Source: Hemerocallis citrina
Taxonomy: Eukaryota; Streptophyta; Magnoliopsida; Asparagales; Asphodelaceae
Direction of reading: 5' to 3'
DNA length: 64,000 bases
Assembly: GCA_017893485.1 (NCBI GenBank)
Contig: CM030362.1
Coordinates: forward strand, 185,686,813 to 185,750,812
In this document: positions 22,481 through 34,199 of the stretch, piece by piece
How the letters are laid out: each line of letters starts with the position of its first letter
How positions within the stretch are numbered: position 1 is the stretch's first letter
Position numbers and translations under genes: made by a program
Notes under the pieces: model-generated
What the model was told of the DNA's origin: nothing
Seen by the model: the letters and a program-made list of their open reading frames with translations, nothing else
The model's database searches: none

Positions 22481-22919
22481 ATTATAATGGGAGAAGGGCT
22501 TAGTGTCATCCGTCACCGGATGTCATTTTGTCAACACGTGCAGCGCACGTGTTGACAAAATGACTCACTTTCGTAAATATTTTCGAAAGTGGACCAGTTT
22601 GGTAAATATTTTCGGCAGTGGATCAGTTTGGAAATTATTTTCCTTTTTTTTTTGTCCTTTTCCTTCTTCCTCCACGTGCATCGCACGTGCATGATACTAT
22701 ATATAATAATAATAACTATTATAATGGGAGAGATGGGGTTGGTAAACAAATAAACAATTTTAAATTTTTTTTTGTATGTGTGCAAACACGTGCAGCGCAC
22801 GTGTTGGTAGGGTTTTTTTTGTCCTTTTCCTTCTCCTCCACGTGCATCGCACGTGCACCGTATTGGTAGGTTGTTTTTTTTTTGTCCTTTTCCTTCCTCC
22901 TCCACGTGCATCATACTAG
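22481..22919 (+). mobile_element. Mini-Helitron cluster with tandem G-box hairpins
   Basis: It begins with actattataatgggagaagg after a TA tract, with a second start at about 22717. It contains four copies of a cacgtgca(n)cgcacgtg-type palindrome (22539, 22674, 22789, 22839) and repeated tttttttgtccttttccttc. It ends tactag (CTAG 22916-22919) before T. The left border is hidden in the microsatellite. Confidence 0.65.
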
Positions 22920-23023
22920 TATATATATACACATATATATATATACATACATATGTATATATATATGTATATATATATATATATGTATACATATATATGT
23001 ATACATATATATATACATATGTA

Positions 23024-23055
<32 letters not shown>

Positions 23056-23080
23056 CATATGTATGTATATATATATATGT

Positions 23081-23133
<53 letters not shown>

Positions 23134-23137
23134 CATA

Positions 23138-23222
<85 letters not shown>
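22920..23222. repeat. Compound TA/TG/CA microsatellite
   Basis: TA with interspersed TACA/TATG, a CA block at 23084-23110, then pure TA to 23222. It gives rise to meaningless Tyr/Ile-rich open frames on both strands. Confidence 0.95.
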
Positions 23223-23224
<2 letters not shown>

Positions 23225-23394
23225 GTAAAAGGGATATGAGCAACTTGCTCATTTAGTAAATGAGCAAGTGATGAGGTGGCATGCATGTGATTGGAAAATC
23301 CTAAAAGTGGTTAGATACTCAATGTATCACATGCATGCCATCTCATCACTTGCTCATTTACTAAATGAGCAAGTTGCTCATATCCCTTTTACCC
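23223..23394. mobile_element. MITE of the gggtaaaagggatatgagcaa family, copy 2
   Basis: Near-perfect terminal inverted repeats of about 50 bases (gggtaaaagggatatgagca to its inverse ending ttttaccc), 172 bases in all, embedded in TA repeats. Best-preserved copy of three. Confidence 0.9.
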
Positions 23395-23429
23395 TATATA
23401 TATATATGAGCAACTTGCTTATTTATTCC

Positions 23430-23524
23430 AGATATATATATATTCCAGATAAATGGAATACAAGGACTAAAGAAGAGAAAAGAAAAACACGTAAAAATCC
23501 GTATAATCAGAAACGGGGGTTACA
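23430..23524 (-). repeat. Terminal scrap of a family-A LTR
   Basis: Ends gaaacgggggttaca at 23524, like the right ends of the LTRs at 47553 and 57067. It lies back-to-back with the inverted LTR starting at 23553. Confidence 0.45.
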
Positions 23525-23552
23525 AATAGTTTAAAATTTATTAAATAAAATT

Positions 23553-25239
23553 TGTAGCCCTCTAAATCTAGTTTCGGGAACTTCTACTGATAAATTTTTA
23601 ATCCCAGATTACTATTTTGAAGTATATTTTCTTGATTAACTAATTAAAATATCATGTTACAAGTAGAATTAAGATATGATAATTACCGGTGTGTTACTAA
23701 ACATGATTAGGAATTGATTTATGATTTTTATAAGATTTTTAAAATGAATTTATAGTCAATTTATATGTATAAGAACTTGACCTAGGTTGCTGCCTGAACA
23801 CTAAGTCAGTAAAGAACCGGATGTGACACCTTGATATTGTATTTTTCATATGTCGTGTGAATATGTATTGGAACCGGCATGAAGCCTATTTTCTGGAACT
23901 TCTGACAGTACCTGATTCGCTTTCCTTGTAGCAATAGAAAAGTGAGTTTTTGTATAACAACATATTGATGTCCAGAATTGTAACTTCATGTTCTTGATTG
24001 TAAATATGTTTATTTCTTGCATTTAATTAACTGAACTTGTATATCGCGCATTGCATAGCCCTTAATACCTCCTTGATCCTGTCCTGGTACTATTCTAGTT
24101 GTTGCATGTTCATGTTTAATTATTATAAAAGAATAACAAGCCGGGGTAATAAGGGAAAGAATCTAGTAGTGGACAATATAGGAGAGTGTACTCGAAGGGG
24201 GGCCGTGTTTCCCATGATAGTGACTCTTTATATGTTTACATGATATGATATGATTCCGGTTACATGATATGCTATGATTTCAATTATTTTCACTGCAAGG
24301 CCTGAGTACATGACCCTATAGAATTCACCACTAGAGTCTAAACGTTAACTTATTTGTATGCACCCGAACCTGTGGTATGAGACGCAATATTGCGTGCATT
24401 AGGTATGATTGATAAAAGATTGATAGACATAAAATTAACACTGAGCATGGCATGATTCCTGGTTACAAGTTACATTCAAGTTATATGATTTCGGTTACAA
24501 GTTTACATGATTCATGTTTACAAGTTGCATGATTCTTGTTTATATGACATGTTCCCCGTTACATGATTCATTGTTCCCGATTGGTTATATTTTGAGACTT
24601 GTTTCAGTTGTTACTTGCATTACACTTGATCATGTTGTATTATAATTACATCGCCAGTTCTTGTTTTCCTTCTTGTTCAGTTCTTGTTTCTTTCTTGTTA
24701 CATATATTGTTTCTCGTTATCATACTTATTCCATAATTAAATTGCCGGTTCTTATTGCTTTCCCTGTTATGCCTGCTTGTTGTCCTTATTTTGCTTGTTA
24801 CTACTTGCGGTCCGTGGCTTGCTCTGGCGGACCTTTTTCCACCCAACCCTAGATGTGGAGATTGCAAGGTACTGAAGAGGAAATGACCGAAGGACTTGGT
24901 GAACAACTCTTCTAGAGAATGAAGTCAAATCTTTGCCTGCATTAATAATCTCATTTCATGCTTCTCCTAGTTACTATTGTTTCCATTTTATATGCATTGG
25001 ATTCCGCAGCAATTTTGACCCGAGTTTATTTCTTTCCAGATGTTCGTTAGTTTGTGAGACATTTCATGGATTATTCATGTTTATGTGATTATTCTTTCAT
25101 CCGTGGTTATGGTTACATTTTATAGTGTTAAGATTATATTTGTACAGCTTATGGATGATATGAGTTTGAAAACTTATATCATTCGCTGGGTCTCAGTTGC
25201 GTGCTCGTACTTCTGTATAACAGGAAGCGGGGCGTGACA
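23553..25239 (+). repeat. LTR of family A, probably solo and shortened
   Basis: The right end aagcggggcgtgaca (25239) is the inverse of the tgtcacgccccgctt starts at 52582 and 60420. Blocks at about 24150-24200 (agtagtggacaatata, gagtgtactcg) and about 24300-24330 are inverses of blocks conserved in the other family-A copies. The left border TGTAGCCC at 23553 is tentative and no target duplication is found. Opposite in orientation to the copies at 43933, 52582 and 60420. Confidence 0.6.
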
Positions 25240-25275
25240 CATCAGATATAATTAATAGGGATTTTATTTCAATTA

Positions 25276-25857
25276 CTAGATTTACCTGTAAGCACGTGCT
25301 ACAACACGTCTTCAGAACGATACATCATACAAAAAGTCTTGTAAATAGTAAAACAACAATTATGTAGCTCAAGTTTGAATAGTGTGATAATAATTAGTTG
25401 TAAATAAAAGTTCATGTTTCCATTAGTATATGCTGAAAAATAATTATAAATGGGGGTGTAAAATCCAACTTCTTAGAACTTTGAGGGTGGAAAATAATGA
25501 AATTTAACTATTGAGGAGATATTTGCTATTTTCAATGTAACATGAGCAATAAAAAAATCATAAAAAATCTGAAAATTTACTAACCTGAAATCTGAAAATC
25601 TAAATTTCCAAGTAAAGAGAGAGAGAGATGGAGAGAGAAAGAGAGAAATATGAAAAAGTGAAGAGAGAATAGAGAGATAGTAATAAAGTAATAAGTTTTT
25701 TTAGTTTGGGGAGGGGCGGGGAGGGGGGGATTTGATTTTGGGGGAAATTTTTTTTGGAGGAAAAATATGTGTTTGGGAGGGTGAATCTGAGCCGTTGATT
25801 TTGTTTCAATTGAAGGGAAGCCACTTGATAGCTTTTCTTTGTGTTTTATTATATAGA
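25276..25857 (-). mobile_element. Non-autonomous Helitron, second family, copy 1
   Basis: The minus strand begins TCTATATAATAAAACACAAA (25857) after A and ends with a G-box hairpin (gaagacgtg..gcacgtgc) and CTAG (25279-25276) before T. It is 582 bases and has internal CT-rich and poly-purine tracts. Confidence 0.8.
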
Positions 25858-25867
25858 TAGCACAAAA

Positions 25868-25935
25868 GTTAATTTGTTCGAGTGGTTAAGGGGATATACT
25901 TAAAATTTAATAGGTGGAGGTTCGAACCTAGTTGT
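25868..25935 (+). other. tRNA-like sequence, probably SINE-derived
   Basis: ttcgagtggttaagggga resembles a D-arm/A box and ggttcgaacct is a perfect T-loop/B box. No acceptor stem or sensible anticodon arm is formed, so it is more likely a SINE head or tRNA relic than a working tRNA. Confidence 0.45.
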
Positions 25936-25963
25936 CAAATTTTGTTTTCATTATATATATATA

Positions 25964-26134
25964 GGGAAAAATGGGTATGAGCAACTTGCTCATTTAGTAA
26001 ATAAGTAATTGATGATGTTGCATGCATGTGATACATTGGACAACTAACCCTTTTAAGGCTTTTCCAATCACATGTATGCCACATCATCAATTGCTTATTT
26101 ACTAAATGAGCAAGTTGCTTATACCCCTTTCCCC
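25964..26134. mobile_element. MITE of the gggtaaaagggatatgagcaa family, copy 3
   Basis: Diverged ends gggaaaaatgggtatgagca and gcttatacccctttcccc, with the same internal palindrome and spacer as the other copies, between TA tracts. Confidence 0.85.
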
Positions 26135-26150
26135 TATATATATATATATT

Positions 26151-26401
26151 ATGAGTAATGTGAGCCTCATATTTGTATGAGGAAATTTTCCTCATAGCAA
26201 GTGATTATATCCACTTGGTGAGGATGCATCATGTGGGCCTAATTTGTGATTCGATTTGTATTACTGTTGAAATTGTTCATTTTTCAACCACTTGATTTTT
26301 TCTACACATACATCCATTAGCATGATAAACATGATGAACAGAGTGGATCTTCCATAGGGACCCCACCAAATGAGTATAATCACTTTGAGCTCACTTTTCT
26401 C

Positions 26402-26403
<2 letters not shown>
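26151..26403. mobile_element. MITE of a different family
   Basis: Terminal inverted repeat atgagtaatgtgagcctc against the inverse of gagctcacttttctcat, about 253 bases, flanked by TA tracts. No other copy in the window. Confidence 0.65.

Positions 26404-26450
<47 letters not shown>
26404..26450. repeat. TA microsatellite
   Basis: (TA)n right of the MITE. The following 26451-26817 is AT-rich with no gene recognised. Confidence 0.9.
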
Positions 26451-26455
<5 letters not shown>

Positions 26456-26842
26456 TTTTAATGATTTCTATGTTTATTTCATTAATTGTTGAGATTATAT
26501 ATATATTTACTTTTAGAGAAAGATTTTTAATGATTTCTATGTTGTTTCTTTCGTTAATTATTGAGATTGACTTAATACGTAAACCTTTTTTTAATCGTGT
26601 ATTTCATGCGCTGCAAGAATATGAAAATCCTTAACCACATTTATACTATTTCGTTTCAATTGATGAGACAACTAATTCAAGATATCAATTAGGTCGTTCC
26701 AAGTATTGGAGCCTCCAATGATATAAAACTTGAAAGGTATTTTTCAAATGAATTTATATAAATTTTTTAAGACATACAATGTACCATACTCATATTTTTC
26801 AACTATATTCGTATTATACACACACACACACACACACACACA

Positions 26843-27429
26843 CTAGTTTTGCCTGTGGGCACGTGTCTACGACACGTCTTCGGAACGATACAACATACGA
26901 AAAGCCCTGTAAACAGTAAAACAACAATTATGTAGCTCAAGTTTGAATAGTATGACAATAATTAGTTGTAAATAAAAGTCAATGTTTCCATTAGTATATG
27001 TTTAAAAATAATTATAAATCGGGGTGTAAAATCTAACTTCTTAGAACTTTGAGGGTGGAAAATGCTGAAATTTAACTATTGAGGAGATATTTGCTATTTT
27101 CAATGTAACATGAGCAATAAAGAAAAGCATAAAAATTCTGAAAATTTATAAACATGAAATTTGAAAATCTAATTTTTTTAAGTAAATAAAGAGAGAATGA
27201 GAGAGAGAGAGAGGGAGAGAGAGAGAAAGAGAGAAATATGAAAAAGTAAAGAGAGAAGAGATAAATAGTAATAAAGTAATGAGTTTTTAAGTTTTGGAAA
27301 AAAAAAAAGGTTTTAGGGGAAAAACTTTTTGGAGGAAAAATATGTTTTGGGAGAGTGAATCTGAACCGTTGATTTTGTTTCAATTGTAGAGGAACCACTT
27401 GATAGTTTTTTTTCCAATTTGTTTTGTGT

Positions 27430-27437
<8 letters not shown>
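26843..27437 (-). mobile_element. Non-autonomous Helitron, second family, copy 2
   Basis: The 3' side (26843-26890 on the plus strand) shows CTAG, the hairpin gacgtgtcgtagacacgtgc in inverse and the internal text of copy 1. It abuts a (CA)n at 26818-26842. The 5' end merges into the TA tract at about 27434-27462. Confidence 0.75.
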
Positions 27438-27451
<14 letters not shown>

Positions 27452-27460
<9 letters not shown>

Positions 27461-27918
27461 ATAAAACACAAAGAAAGCTATCAAGTGGCTCTTCTTCAAT
27501 CCCCTAAAAATCAAAGGTCCAGATCTAACCTTACAAAACATATTTTCCCTCACAAAAGTTTCCCCCAAAACTCAAAATTCAAATCCCCCACCCAAAACAA
27601 CTCCTATATTTATTTTAATTTTTTTTCTCTATCTCTCTCTCCCTCCATCTTCTATTCAAAAAATTAAGAAAATCAAAATTTTTTAAAAATAAAAAAATTA
27701 AAATACTAAAAAACTAAAAAAATTAAAAATTTAAAAACTTTAAAAATAATTCAAAAAAAATCATATGATATGTTTTTTGCTGGACCCCCAAAAGTTTGTC
27801 ATATAATATGTTTGCTACTTAAATTAATTTGCTGGACCTCCAAAACTATTTTATATGATCAAACAAGGTGCACCGTTTCGAAGACGTGCCGTATGCACGT
27901 GTCAACAAGCAAACCTAG
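27452..27918 (+). mobile_element. Non-autonomous Helitron, second family, copy 3
   Basis: It starts in the TA tract with ataataaaacacaaagaaag and ends gaagacgtgccgtatgcacg..aaacctag (CTAG 27915-27918) before T. It lies head-to-head with copy 2. Confidence 0.8.
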
Positions 27919-28101
27919 TATATTAAAATAAAGTAAAATTTGTATTAGAATATTTAAAGAAGACACATTTTTTTAGTTTCCTACAAGTCCTATAAATTTC
28001 AGGACTGGCCATATTTGTGACCCTCTCAATCCTACCAAATAAAAGTTGGTTCAGTACTTCTAAGAACAAAATTTTTATGATCTTACATAAACAGTGACAA
28101 A

Positions 28102-28602
28102 TAGCATTGTCACATTTACCCGATACCCGGACCCGATCCGGACCCGGCATTGGACCGGAACCGACCCGATCTATATGGGTCCGGATCAGCATCCTAAAAT
28201 AAGACCCGATGCACTTTCGGATCCAGGGTGCGGGTCCGCTCAAAATATAACTGACCCGGACCCAGACCCGTTAAAAAATACCTAAAAAAATATGAAATTT
28301 GAATAAGAGTGTTATAGGAATATACATATAAATAGTAATTATTGAATATAGATGTGTAAATATAATATTTATTCATGTACTTAAGTGCAAAAATTGTTGG
28401 AATCATAGGATATTGGGTGTAAAATACTTACATGCAAATATTCATTCCCCACTACCGGATCCATCAGGTAATTTTTTGTAACTGGGACCCGAACTCGGTT
28501 CTTGCAAGTCAAGATCTGGGTCTAATTTTTGGACCCGTAAGGTATCGAATCCGGGTTCGGGTGGTGGAGGACCCGGTCTGATAGGACCCGATACCAGCTC
28601 TA
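28102..28602. mobile_element. hAT-like MITE upstream of the FKBP gene
   Basis: Ends are TAGCATTG and the inverse of TAGAGCTG, with many acccggacccg-type subterminal repeats in both orientations, typical of plant hAT elements. Flanking 8-base duplications are gtgacaaa (28094-28101) and gtgacaga (28603-28610), 7 of 8 identical. It is 501 bases long and has no transposase. Confidence 0.8.
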
Positions 28603-28758
28603 GTGACAGATGATTTTCAAAGTTGATATAGTATCTACCTGATTTGGAAATAGAGATTTGTAGGGGCACCTTTGTGGAAAAAACTCTAAAAAAAGAATAA
28701 AATAGGCGTGGTCTAGAAAGATCCTGACCCTTCCTGCCAAACTTGGGGGCAATCCCCA

Positions 28759-28763
28759 TCTCT

Positions 28764-28794
<31 letters not shown>
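28759..28794 (+). promoter_or_regulatory. CT-rich tract (Y patch or 5' leader) of the FKBP gene
   Basis: A pyrimidine run, mostly (CT)n, about 160-195 bases before the ATG, as often seen around plant transcription starts. No clear TATA box is seen between the hAT MITE and this tract. Confidence 0.5.
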
Positions 28795-28952
28795 CACTTG
28801 TTCCGAACCCTCTAGAATCCCACACCCTCTCTCCTTTTTAAACCCTCCTCCTCCTCCTCGCCTCTTCCCACATACCAACCCCAATCTTCAAATCTCTATC
28901 TAATCAATATATCCGGATCTCATCCCCCTATTTTCGGCTTTTAAGTTTACTC

Positions 28953-31900
28953 ATGGACGAGGATTTCGATGTCCCGACGGGCGAGGACATGATGGATCTC
29001 CCCGACGCCACTCCGACCCTCAAGGTCGGCGAGGAGAAGGAGATCGCCAAGGATGGCCTCAAGAAGAAGCTCCTCAAGGAGGGCGAGGGCTGGGACACTC
29101 CCGAATCCGGCGACGAGGTCGAAGGTATTATATTATTATTATAATTTTTTTCTTTTTGGCTCACTTTTTAGGGTTAGAGTATGGTTGATTTATTTTATGG
29201 TGGTGGTCTGGGTGCAGTGCATTACACTGGGACCTTGCTTGATGGGACTAAGTTCGATTCCAGTCGGGATCGTGGGACGCCGTTTAAGTTCAAGCTCGGT
29301 CAAGGTAATTGGTTTTTATTTTTAATTTTTTAATCTTTTAGATGAAGAGGTTATTATTTCGTGAAATGATAGTATTTGTAAGGATATATATTACTGGACT
29401 ACATACAAAATTAATCTAGAGATGTTAGAACTCTCATTTGTATGGAATTTTTAATATATCTACATGTTCATCGACGGGATTTTGAGTTTTCATTTCTATC
29501 TAGTTACGAACAGTCCTGGGGATCTCTATAGGCATACAAAAATATGCGCACGTTTCATTGCTTAGGAGTGGTTGCCATTTGTAAGCAACATTTTGGAGTT
29601 TCATTAACTTATATGTTGTGTAGGTATTGGAAGAATGTAAGAATATGTTACCTTAAACATGTAATGAATTTAATTATGTAGTGTGATTTTGCTTGCACTA
29701 TTAGTCTTTTTTTTATTGACTTTTTGGTGGAATGAGCATGTTATAGCAGTAACTTTTACCATGTCTTCTCTTCTTCATATTTTGTACATTAACCTATCTG
29801 CTTTAGAGCATCTCCAATGGGGCTTCATTTTGAAGAAATGAAGCCCCAACCGGTCTCTATACCCATCTTCAAAATGGAGATGCTTCAAAAACGTCTCCAA
29901 ATTTGGAGACTTTTGGGATCTTCTCCAAAACACTATTCATTATTTGTATTTCCCATTTTACCTTTTTTACCTTAGTATCTTTTTAAGAATTCCTTCCATA
30001 TCCTTTAATTAAAATGTGTATTGTATATTTCATGAATGCATCTTATAAAATATTAAACAAAATTTTATTATTTTGGTACAGTTGGAAATGTCTCGACGAT
30101 ACCTTTAAAATGAGACCAATTTTGAATATTTTTTTATTGTTTGAAAAAAATAATTGATACAATATTTTTTTATTTTTGTACATTAACCCATTTGCTTTAT
30201 AATTGTACTTACTGTTGCTTTAGTGTAATCTAATTTTTGAGAATTTTGTGATTGGTGTGTACATGACTTGTGAATGACAAATAAATATTTGATAATGATT
30301 GTTGTATGGTTTTTGTTGACGAGTAAAAAAAAACACTGATGATCATTGATCATTGATTGCTGTATTTTGAGGTGGTATGCTTGAACTGAATTGAATTAAA
30401 TGGTTTTGTTTGCTTTCTTACCACTTTGAAGAATTGTGGTACATTTATTTTGTTGGCTCTGTTTAGTATGATGTAATTGCTTAACATAATTTCGAAAATT
30501 GTCATGATTGTGAAAATGCTGGTTTTTTATTTCTTCATTTTTATTTCTTTTGTAAACAGTGTTTGTGTGTTAGTTCTTCTGCTTGATATTTGTTGTCTTG
30601 TTTTCAATGCCTGCATATTAATTTATACAGCTCCTAGTGTTTGGTTGTTTCTTTTATTGTATATGTGTGGATAAATTTTCACCTTCCATTGTGTAAATCC
30701 TTGATGGTAGTTTGTTGTTTAGCTATTATAGTGCCTCAGAACTTCAATGAAATTAAAAGTTTGGTTGTGATTTATGCGGGGTGACACTGTATTCTTGTTG
30801 TCAAACTGTCACCTTCAACCTATTCAGGTCAAGTAATTAAAGGATGGGATCTGGGCATCAAGACCATGAAGAAAGGAGAGAATGCTGTCTTCACCATTCC
30901 TGCTGAGCTGGCATATGGTGAATCTGGCTCTCAGCCTACAATCCCTCCCAATGCTACCCTAAAGTTTGATGTGGAGCTTCTGTCATGGTCGAGTGTTAAG
31001 GATATCTGCAAGGATGGAGGCATCTTCAAGAAGATTTTGACCGAGGGAGAGAAATGGGAGAATCCCAAGGACCCTGACGAAGTTTTTGGTAAGATTTGCT
31101 ACACTGATGTTATCTTGTATATCTATCTATAATTTGGGAAATTAATATGACATTTGTGTTTTATTCATTCATTTACAGTGAAGTATGAGGCTAAGCTTGA
31201 GGATGGTACTGTGGTGTCCAAGTCTGAAGGAGTTGAATTCACTGTCAAAGAAGGTATATTTTGCAATACTACCTTTTTCTGGGAAGGTATTTAGGGGGTG
31301 CATGGATATTGACATATTCAGTCTGGATTCGTTATGTACTTGTGTGTATTTTGATGAACACTGATATTTGGATTTATACTTTTTTTAATATCCAAATAGA
31401 GAACCAAAATATATGGTTATGTGACAAAATTCATCCATCCAGCATTATATCTTGTGTCCGTTAGTTTATTTATTAACTTTAGAAAGAGAAATAAACAGTC
31501 TAGCTTCTTCGTAGCTGAACATGAGTATTAGATAAGAATGCCCAATCAATAGCTTGTAACTGTCCAGGATTTATTATTGTATTGATTTACTTATAGAAAC
31601 ATATCCAATATCCTATCTGTATTAGCAAGAGGAAAGTGATATGTAATATATCATATCTGTAGTGTTTGAACTTCTGTAAGTTTCGTTGTGTTGCGTACTG
31701 ATATATGATTTTGATGCAGGGTACTTCTGTCCAGCTCTTGCTAAAGCTGTGAAGACAATGAAGAAGAACGAAAAGGCCCTTCTCACTGTCAAATCACAAT
31801 GTGAGTTGTTAACTGCTTCGAAAGTTATTTTGTTGATGTGTTTTAACTACGCGAATAGGGCATAATCTAAGTGTATGGTGGGAACAGATGGATTTGGCGA

Positions 31901-33655
31901 GAAGGGTAGGCCAGCCTCAGGTGAAGAAGGTGCAGTGCCACCAAATGCCACCATGTTGGTTGAACTAGAGTTGGTGTCCTGGAAGACAGTTACAGAGATA
32001 GGTGACGATAAGAAGATCCTCAAGAAGACTCTTAAAGAAGGTGAAGGCTATGAGAAACCAAATGATGGAGCAGTTGTCACAGGTATGTCTCTTGTAACAT
32101 GCATGTGCAATCTTCCTTTTAGTTATTCTTGAAATGGGTCTAAGTAGGACGAATTTACAATGATTGCAGTAAAACTGATTGGAAAGCTACAAGATGGAAC
32201 TGTTTTTGTGAGGAAGGGCCATGATGAGGAGGAGCTATTTGAGTGGAAGACTGATGAGGGTAAGCTTACTGGCTATCTAGTGTTCTTCTCTCTTCTTTCC
32301 ATGAATTATATAGTACCAGCCACCTGTTTGCATGGGTTCATTTTTATCAGTATAGGGACATGTGTAGACATCCGTTTGAGTTGTTACTTTGCGTGTAAAC
32401 TACTAAATTACTAATTATGTATAACATACTAACGATGATTGCTCTATGACTAATAGAGCAAGTAATCGAGGGATTGGACCGGGCTGTAATGGCCATGAAG
32501 AAGGGGGAGATTGCCCTTGTTACTATTCCACCTGAGTATGCATTCTCTTCCACTGAATCCAAGCAGGATCTTGCTGTGGTTCCACCTAATTCAACTGTTA
32601 CATATGAGATTGAGCTTGTGTCATTTGTGAAGGTAAGAATCTTACTGTTTGGCTGAACTTCTGAGCACGCCTGGTAAAATGTAATGTAGCTGATTCGTTT
32701 TGTTCGCTCATTTGCAGGACAAAGAGTCTTGGGACTTGAATACGGCAGAGAAGATTGAAGCAGCTGGTAAGAAGAAGGAAGAAGGGAATGCCCTGTTCAA
32801 GTTGGGGAAATATGCAAGGGCCTCAAAGAAATATGAGAAGGTAGATACATTGTAGAACAAAAATGTTTATATTTTCCTAATTTGGTTTATTTTTGTGCTA
32901 ACTTTATGGGGATATAGGGAGCGAAATACATTGAATATGATACCTCCTTCAGTGAGGAGGAGAAGAAACAGTCTAAGGCACTGAAGGCATCCATCAACCT
33001 GAACAATGCAGCTTGCAAGTTGAAGCTCAAAGATTACAAGCAGGCAGAGAAGCTATGCACCAAGGTAATTCATTCATTTATACAACCCTCTAGTGGGTTT
33101 CCAGTGTGAGCCCTGTAGACTTGTGCATATGTGGCTTACTTGAAATTAAATATGCAGGTGTTAGAGTTGGAAAGCACAAATGTGAAGGCTTTGTATAGAA
33201 GAGCTCAAGCTTACATTCATATGGCTGATCTTGATTTGGCTGAGCTTGATATAAAGAAAGCTCTGGAGATTGACCCTAATAACAGGTTTTTTGACTATTA
33301 CTTTCTCATATAAATCTGTAATGCTTTCTTAAGTGGCAGTCTGAACTTTTAAAAGCTTGGTTGCGCTTTCTTATTTTGGGTTTTGTTACTCAGGGATGTC
33401 AAGTCAGAGTACAGAACTCTGAAGGAGAAGATGAAGGAATACAACAAGAGGGAGGCAAAATTCTATGGTAACATGTTCGCAAAGATGAGCAAGCTGGACC
33501 AAATTGACGTATGTGTTAGATAATATGTTTTACCTGATAGTTTATGTCCACAATGTTGGATGCTCATTCAAATCTTGTGATTTTGTATTTGATTACAGAA
33601 AGCAGGAGCTACAAAGCAAGATGCAGAGCCCATGAGCATTGACAGTGCTGCTTGA
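28953..33655 (+). CDS. ROF1: Multidomain FKBP-type peptidyl-prolyl cis-trans isomerase, ROF1/FKBP62 type
   Basis: This enzyme isomerises Xaa-Pro bonds. In the ROF1/ROF2 family it binds HSP90 through TPRs and acts in heat-stress responses. Thirteen exons: 28953-29124, 29218-29304, 30828-31088, 31179-31253, 31720-31800, 31888-32082, 32170-32259, 32457-32632, 32718-32840, 32918-33064, 33158-33285, 33394-33508, 33599-33655. They total 1707 bases (568 residues plus TGA), close to family length, with GT..AG at every border and consistent phase. FKBP domain 1 (about 50-145) keeps the pocket residues corresponding to FKBP12 Tyr26, Phe36, Asp37, Arg42, Phe46, Val55, Ile56, Trp59, Tyr82 and Phe99 (here Y60, F70, D71, R76, F80, V89, I90, W93, Y116, F133). 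Domains 2 (about 174-270) and 3 (about 290-378) lack several of these and are probably non-catalytic. TPRs cover about 395-515, and the basic segment [18 protein letters not shown] is the likely calmodulin-binding site. The start is the first ATG of the conserved acidic N-terminus. ROF1 and its paralogue ROF2 cannot be told apart here. Confidence 0.95.
29813..30150. repeat. Partial transposon-like sequence in FKBP intron 2
   Basis: agagcatctccaatgg at 29813 is a terminus often seen in plant MITE-like repeats. The following text contains inverted ggggcttcat/atgaagcccc and cttcaaaatggagatgcttc. The matching far end is not found, so it is truncated or not a MITE. The rest of intron 2 (29305-30827) shows no feature. 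Confidence 0.35.
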
Positions 33656-33790
33656 GTGACGTCAAGATTGGATCTCGCTTTGGGTTTTTTTTGTTTCTTC
33701 TGTTTCTCAAGTCTTAGTTTTAGTGTGAGTGGGAATGTTTGATGTCAGAAACTATTTGAGTTAATCTTCTGCATTAATAATGATGATGTT
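33656..33790 (+). terminator. 3' untranslated region and polyadenylation region of the FKBP gene
   Basis: After the TGA a T-rich stretch and gtttcttctgtttct precede an aataat hexamer-like signal near 33776-33781. Confidence 0.45.
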
Positions 33791-34018
33791 TAAGAGGATT
33801 GCAAGTAAGAAATTTTAATCATATGACTTGCTGTGTTGTCATTTGAAGTGTTAATCTGATCTATGAAAAGGGACTAATTATAATCCTATTTTATATTGAT
33901 GCGATGGAATTTTGACAGTGTTTTATGTTAGTCTTCGGAAGATCTTGTTAGCGTTCTGGAACGTCACCATTGCTTTTGACGACTTTGGACAGGAATGGAA
34001 AAACAGTAATGTGTTATT

Positions 34019-34199
34019 CACTACAAATTTCATTATTATTTTGTTCACTACCTTAGGTGAAGGTGGCACATTACTTTTTTGTTCGTTATCTTAGGTGGTA
34101 TACTTTTATTGAAGAGTTTTCGTACATGTCCTAACTTTTCCTATTTATTGGAGTGTGCCATCTAAGATAGTAAACAAAATAATAGTGAAATTGGTAGAG
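34019..34199. mobile_element. Candidate MITE with about 45-base inverted ends
   Basis: The left end (ctacaaatttcattattatt, ttgttcactaccttagg) matches the inverse of the right end (ctatcttag.. tttactat.. aatagtgaaattggtag) with mismatches. Target duplication not resolved. Confidence 0.5.

Noticed and set aside
22531..23286. Long open frames rich in Tyr, Ile, Val and Cys on both strands
   Set aside because: They are read-through of a TA/TG/CA microsatellite and occur in several frames at once.
25868..25935. A functional tRNA gene
   Set aside because: A-box-like and T-loop text is present, but no acceptor stem or usable anticodon arm.
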